Origin: Chitinophaga pinensis
GTDB lineage: Bacteria > Bacteroidota > Bacteroidia > UBA4408
NCBI GenBank assembly: GCA_945872355.1
Contig: CAMBZU010000019.1
Location: forward strand, 1 to 47,366
Direction of reading: 5' to 3'
DNA: 47,366 nt
Shown here: piece by piece, positions 44,801 to 47,366 of the stretch
Layout of the letters: every line of letters begins with the position of its first letter
Position numbering within the stretch: position 1 is the stretch's first letter
The notes under the pieces: model-generated
Database searches by the model: none
The model's input: only the letters and a program-made list of their open reading frames with translations
What the model was told of the DNA's origin: nothing
Translations under genes and position numbers: made by a program

Positions 44801-46690
44801 TGCTGAGGGGCTAATGTTGGCACCTGCACATATTCCAAGCACAGGGTTCACTGTAACCTGAGGAGGCCGATTAACTGTTACAACTTGTGATGTTGAAAAT
44901 GTGCCACATGGATTAATAACATTGAGGGTAATAGTATAGTTCCCAGCGTTGTTGAAAATAAATGATGGATTTTGAGAGGCGGCATTTGTACCTCCTGTAA
45001 AATTAAAGGAAGCTGTATTGTCGCATGAGCTGCTAGCAGCATAGGTAACCACCCAATTATAGGTATTATTTCCACAGGGAGGTGCGGCTGTATTATTTGT
45101 TGTTGAGCAATTGAAAGGTATGCATCCTAAATTGTTACTTAATGTAAATGCAGGAATGGGTGGATTTATAATACAAATACTTTGCGTAAGTGTATCAACC
45201 CCACAATTAAGACCACTTGCAGACATACTTATTTGATAGGTACCTGCTTGATTAAAAATAATACCCAACGTGCTGCTGCCCCAATAAGTGCTATTATTAA
45301 AAATTACAGGAAACTGTCCGAGTGCTCCCGTAGAAACTGTCCAACCGATCGCAGGGGTTATAGTCCAACTTATGTGCACTGTAGAGTCACATACCGATGA
45401 TCCAACTGAAGAGGCTGGAAGGCTTGTATTTTGGAATGTAACAACTTGATTAACACAAGCTACTGGCGCAGGATTAATTGAAAAATTAGCCTCTGCCTTC
45501 TCCGATATTTTAATTGGAGAAATCGTAGCGCTTGATACATCGCAAGGATTGATTGCTCTCAATTGAGCTTGGAATGAATTGTTGTTTCCTTGGGAACTTA
45601 TTCCACAACTAGAGGATGTAAATAAATGTGAGATTGATGACGGTAATGAGCTTTGGGTATACGTTATAGGATTGCTGCCATCATTAATTAAAAATTCATA
45701 GGTCGTGCCCGGTGTGTTTGCAGCTGCAAGAACCAAATTAATAGGAAAACTAAAGGCTACAGGCGCGCAACCATTTGTTCCACCTGGATTACCTAAACCA
45801 ACTGATGGATTACTGCCGTAATAATAAGAATAGATGGTGGTATCATTACAGCCATTTGGAGTAGTTAGCGTTAGCAAAATATTGTAAGAACCCGGTAAAT
45901 TGTATGTGTGGGAAGTGTTGGTAAGTGTTGAAGCAGAATAATTAGCACTACCATCGCCCCAATTAATTTGATAATTATTTACACTGGTATTAAAACTTGA
46001 TATGTTAGAAACTGATATAGCGCTTGGCGTGGGGTTTAATGCTGAAAAGCTACAGTCAGTTGTGCCAAATCCGGTTAAAGCTCCTTGTGGCCTATTTTGC
46101 ACAGTAACATTTTGTGTCAAAGTTGCAGAGCAGCCTGCTGCATTTGTTACTGTAAGTGATACAGGAAATGATTGTGTTCCAGGTAAACCATAGGCATTGA
46201 ATTGATAAGCAGGAGATACTAAAGTAGAATTGCCTACCCCGCCAAAACTCCATAAATATGAATTACCATTGCCTGTTGTAGTGTTATTGAATTGTACTGG
46301 TGTATTTGAACAGCTATTATTTGTGAATGAAAATGCTGGGTTAGGAGTGGCGCCAACAGGAACATTCAATGAAATGGAGTCTCTGCAGTTTGGATTAATA
46401 AAGACCCCAACCAGCCAAACTGTATAATTTCCTGCTGCCGCATAAATATGTGTTTGACTTGTGTTATTGCCGGTGGTAGTTATTTGGCCATCTCCCCAGC
46501 GCCAAATAAATATATTTGGATTTGTGCCTGTAGAGTTATTGGCAAAATTAACAGCCACACCTGCACATACAGGGCTGGTTGTAACATTAAAAGCGACTGA
46601 AGAACCTCCGCAACTGTAGGCACTTTTAGCCATTAAAACATAACAGCATATCAACATTATCTTTATTAAACCAACTATTCTGTGCATCAT
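38879..46690 (-). CDS. Giant PKD-repeat adhesin with gliding-type T9SS C-terminal domain
   Basis: 2603 residues starting at the ATG at 46690; a frame opening at a TTG (46708) is disfavoured because the ATG overlaps the stop of the upstream PorP/SprF gene by 4 bases (ATGA). A signal peptide (IVGLIKIMLICCYVLMAKSAYS) precedes many PKD-type domains with repeated WRWGDG, YIWDFGDG-like and HIYAAAGNYTV segments. The C-terminal ~90 residues are a gliding-motility-associated (CHU_C, type B) domain: ALSPSSDDPEIARFIPKG, IEIFSPWGERVWFT, DFWDGKYRDKDLPQGSYLV. The middle holds three near-identical 227-residue units. SprB-type adhesins use such architecture for surface movement or attachment. It is probably co-transcribed with the PorP/SprF gene. 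Confidence 0.93.
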   Translation of the reverse strand: MMHRIVGLIKIMLICCYVLMAKSAYSCGGSSVAFNVTTSPVCAGVAVNFANNSTGTNPNIFIWRWGDGQITTTGNNTSQTHIYAAAGNYTVWLVGVFINPNCRDSISLNVPVGATPNPAFSFTNNSCSNTPVQFNNTTTGNGNSYLWSFGGVGNSTLVSPAYQFNAYGLPGTQSFPVSLTVTNAAGCSATLTQNVTVQNRPQGALTGFGTTDCSFSALNPTPSAISVSNISSFNTSVNNYQINWGDGSANYSASTLTNTSHTYNLPGSYNILLTLTTPNGCNDTTIYSYYYGSNPSVGLGNPGGTNGCAPVAFSFPINLVLAAANTPGTTYEFLINDGSNPITYTQSSLPSSISHLFTSSSCGISSQGNNNSFQAQLRAINPCDVSSATISPIKISEKAEANFSINPAPVACVNQVVTFQNTSLPASSVGSSVCDSTVHISWTITPAIGWTVSTGALGQFPVIFNNSTYWGSSTLGIIFNQAGTYQISMSASGLNCGVDTLTQSICIINPPIPAFTLSNNLGCIPFNCSTTNNTAAPPCGNNTYNWVVTYAASSSCDNTASFNFTGGTNAASQNPSFIFNNAGNYTITLNVINPCGTFSTSQVVTVNRPPQVTVNPVLGICAGANISPSAIINNCGSAITNYNWTFPSGNPSSSNLQVPPSISYATPGNFLISLSVSNICGSASNSQTINVSPFPVVSVNPSNTTICTGQSANISASGAATYSWSPATNLNTTTGSNVIANPTSSTVYTVIGTSSIGCTSAATATVNVIPTPILNVVSNPPTICVGQSSTLTASGANTYVWSPSSTLNSPTGASVIAIPLSSTSYTVTGTAVNGCTSTANVTVNVNPLPIVNAGSDLSFCNQNIQQTLTGYTPLGGTWTGSGVTSAGIFTPSVAGNGTFTLTYTYTDGNGCANTDNIQVNVSSPTTVNAGNGFSICFNSSPVTLTGATPISGAWSGVGIAGSMFNPSIAGIGMHILTFSAGAGSCLISDTIQVVVLPNPTVSATSIPTTICVGQSTTLTASGANTYVWTPSSTLNSSTGASVIATPLSSSSYNVTGTATNGCTSSANVSINVNPLPTVNAGSDLSFCNQNIPQTLTGYNPLGGTWTGSGVTSAGIFTPSVAGNGTFTLTYTFTDGNGCANTDNIQVNVSSPTTVNAGNGFSICFNSSPVTLTGATPISGAWSGVGIAGSMFNPSIAGIGMHILTFSAGAGSCLISDTIQVVVLPNPTVNATSIPTTICVGQSSTLTASGANTYVWSPSATLNSSSGASVIATPLSSSSYNVTGTASNGCTSSANVSIIVNLLPTVNAGSDLSFCNQNIPQTLTGYTPLGGTWTGSGVTSAGIFTPSVAGNGTFTLTYTFTDGNGCANQDDIQITVSSPTTVNAGNGFSICLNSSIVTLTGATPVSGTWSGVGIAGSIFNPSIAGVGTHILTYTTGSGSCLVSDTIQVVVNPIPNVDITSPQSTICIGDSVQLNGLGALVYNWYGQNGLLLASGPIVTLIPVNTGYIFVDATDANTCSGADSIMIQVNPLPNVSAGLDQTYCNQNIPESLAGFSPSGGIWSGIGVNPTPVNSPTFNPGLAGVGSFNLLYTYTDGNGCINSDTMIASIQNPLQANAGMNQSICFSNNSVQLNGNSPLGYWNGIIVDSTGLFTPDTTGMFNMIFSVGAGSCLTQDTLIVIVNPLPLVAIGPDLNFCISDLPATLQSNISGGLWSGLGITNQTTGIFDPSLITPGTSSQLLYEFQSSLTGCVNYDTLIAYVHPLPVVSFTTVSIACINAPVQFINNTAGNNSYNWDFGDSNTSATQQPTHTYIFADTVNVSLIVTSNEGCLDSLIQPLIIAEPPSASFIDNQVSSCGQQLITFTNTSISQYSTYSWDFDNGVTSTDINPLPVTFDIGNSVDTSFVVLLTASNLCGIDTFQDTINLFSFPLPNFAFYPQTVCSGVPVSFSNISFGYDLSYEWFVNGSLISTANNPLPYTFTANLTDSVYIVTLSASNICDTVSISVPITVHPADVYPFFTVDSSFACMGQTIYFNSAVPSYNYIIWRYGDGPNSIDTLPYHTYSNPGTYTVWQVVYGFCGIDSISRPVTIFPNPQPLFSFSNPICSRDSAIFNNLSPGNNNFYYWNFGDGEYSSVFSPGHLYNLPSNNTTTFNVTLTVTSASTMCKDSLTLPITVLHNPVADFSIIDNEVCLGSPISLNAATAIGLNYEWAFSDGTIILGSQVNQTFQDTGTYSFILRVNDSNQCWDDTSFNMIYIRPNAISNFNYNQLPPCAPSVEITFTNLSSQSNNYLWNFNGQGTSNLQTPIPLNFSTPTSFTATLIANNSYNCPDTSNQQIEVVIKPIAVIVAPDRVCEGEEFSLTNNSIFTGSVTWSLNGSTIGNLASYVLSHDIPGIIDIGIIAFSAFDSTCFDTASTSIIVDEAPIATFTVNPIDTMINGMAISPCAGYFSLIPEYKVTDKLFWWDFGNGSSSTSIKPNVFYDNNGQYLVSLLVENIYGCKNNSTQIIDVFCDGLLVLPNALSPSSDDPEIARFIPKGKNIETLRIEIFSPWGERVWFTDKIDQEGRPTDFWDGKYRDKDLPQGSYLVKARATFSSKLPFDKLFYLTLLR
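42340..44390 (-). repeat. Three tandem 681-bp units inside the adhesin gene
   Basis: Corresponding points recur every 681 bases (for instance TGTTACATTGTAGGATGAGC-type sequence at about 42.85, 43.53 and 44.21 kb), equal to 227 codons, so the frame is kept. Each unit encodes SDLSFCNQNIPQTLTGYTPL, SSPTTVNAGNGFSICFNSS, and TTICVGQSSTLTASGANTYV segments. The first two units are closest to each other, and the edges have diverged, showing recent duplication or gene conversion. Confidence 0.9.
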
Positions 46691-47366
46691 ATGATAAAAC
46701 TTGGACAACCTGTTGTTATTAAATTACATCCTTTATTTCTAGAAAATTTAAATCCTATCTGTAGTGAACCAAAACGATTTACGAATGGCGAAATACCAAT
46801 GCCGGTAATAACAGATGCGTAGCTGATGTAAAATTTGGTTAAAAACAAATCTCTACCTATTTCCTTCCTTTTTGTATACATGTTTGCTGTAAAAATAAGT
46901 GAGTTAATATTTCTCGACCACTTACCAATGTTATGGCTAGTTCCTGTAACAGTAAATGCAATTTGAGGATTTATAAAAAAATTTATACCTGCCATATATC
47001 TTCTTACAGGTTGTTGCTTTTCATATTGAACAAAAATTTCCTTATGTAGGTTGTTTTTATTGAGCAAGGAAAATGTCATGACTTGGTATCTTGGTAGCAC
47101 AACATTTTGGTTTTGCACGATAAAACTTGCCTCAGTTGGTTTGTCATTGCCTGTTGATTGCATATGGTGCATTGAATAGCAAAAGTTACCAATCCAAAAA
47201 TCGTTGTTAAAAATGAACAACTTGCTTATAGGAAACTGAATAGCCACACTGCCCCCAAAATCGGGTTTAGTTACACTTTGAAAAAGTTCTGGATTGGCTG
47301 TGCTTATAGGGTTTTGGGTCCAATCAACAATTTGTTTTGAAAAAATCATCTCGCCATTATTAATTG
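46687..47366 (-). CDS. PorP/SprF family type IX secretion system membrane protein (partial)
   Basis: C-terminal ~226 residues of an outer-membrane protein; the frame stays open to the window edge, so the N-terminus and any signal peptide lie outside. It is strand-rich with alternating hydrophobic and polar residues, including FGGSVAIQFPISKLF, FWIGNFCYSMHHM, MAGINFFINPQIAFTV and GIGISPFVNRFGSLQIGFKF, which is the pattern of the PorP/SprF family. SprF-like proteins are needed for secretion of particular T9SS type B cargo encoded next to them. Its stop codon overlaps the adhesin start (ATGA), which ties the two together. Confidence 0.85.
   Translation of the reverse strand, partial: INNGEMIFSKQIVDWTQNPISTANPELFQSVTKPDFGGSVAIQFPISKLFIFNNDFWIGNFCYSMHHMQSTGNDKPTEASFIVQNQNVVLPRYQVMTFSLLNKNNLHKEIFVQYEKQQPVRRYMAGINFFINPQIAFTVTGTSHNIGKWSRNINSLIFTANMYTKRKEIGRDLFLTKFYISYASVITGIGISPFVNRFGSLQIGFKFSRNKGCNLITTGCPSFII

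Overview
The window is chromosomal DNA from a low-GC member of the Bacteroidota. The evidence is type IX secretion C-terminal signals (a type A sorting domain near 29.4 kb and a gliding-associated type B domain near 38.9 kb), a PorP/SprF-family protein, a TonB-dependent receptor with an N-terminal carboxypeptidase-regulatory-like domain, and repeated use of the Bacteroidota -7 promoter element TAnnTTTG upstream of genes. The genus cannot be named from the sequence. The LptE-SecG gene neighbourhood and the T9SS cargo fit a free-living, Chitinophaga/Sphingobacteria-like lineage.

Layout. (1) 0-7.7 kb is sparse and accessory-looking: a two-gene minus-strand operon (sigma-like/zinc-protease protein plus a protein of possible uracil-DNA-glycosylase-like fold), three diverged paralogues of an unrecognised ~150-residue family, a secreted CAP-domain protein and a small membrane protein sharing an upstream 13-bp motif, and long gene-poor gaps. 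(2) 8.0-10.4 kb has a pair of SGNH-hydrolase-like genes, the second cut off before its last catalytic block. (3) 10.4-15.8 kb is a compact defence-like island: a truncated AbiEi-like fragment and a small gene on the minus strand, then a five-gene plus-strand operon (AAA ATPase, GyrA-coiled-coil-like small protein, DEDDh exonuclease, GmrSD-type DUF262/DUF1524 nuclease, WYL regulator) with TAATG overlaps at two of its junctions. (4) 16.2-36.8 kb is mostly core genome: acyltransferase, DUF4910 peptidase, tadA, AI-2E-type permease, ArsC-like reductase, DUF4197, then the envelope/tRNA operon miaB - sigma-54 activator - lptE - TPR protein - secG, closed by a strong terminator, a TrpXYZ-like ABC importer, a T9SS cargo protein, an SDR epimerase, small secreted proteins, a TonB receptor and dprA. 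(5) 36.8-38.9 kb has a hotdog thioesterase and a PaaY-like gamma-carbonic-anhydrase-fold protein separated by an unusual pair of opposed short-repeat arrays, then tRNA-Arg(CCT). (6) 38.9-47.4 kb is a giant PKD-rich T9SS adhesin translationally coupled to an upstream PorP/SprF gene that runs off the window.

The best candidate for an undescribed system is the five-gene island at 11.0-15.8 kb. It joins a regulator, an ATPase, an exonuclease and a modification-dependent-type nuclease with a small protein resembling one structural segment of DNA gyrase. The second candidate is the 0-3 kb operon, whose larger protein appears to join an RNA-polymerase-sigma-like region to an HExxH metalloprotease. 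All functional statements rest on motif reading by eye. No database search was run.
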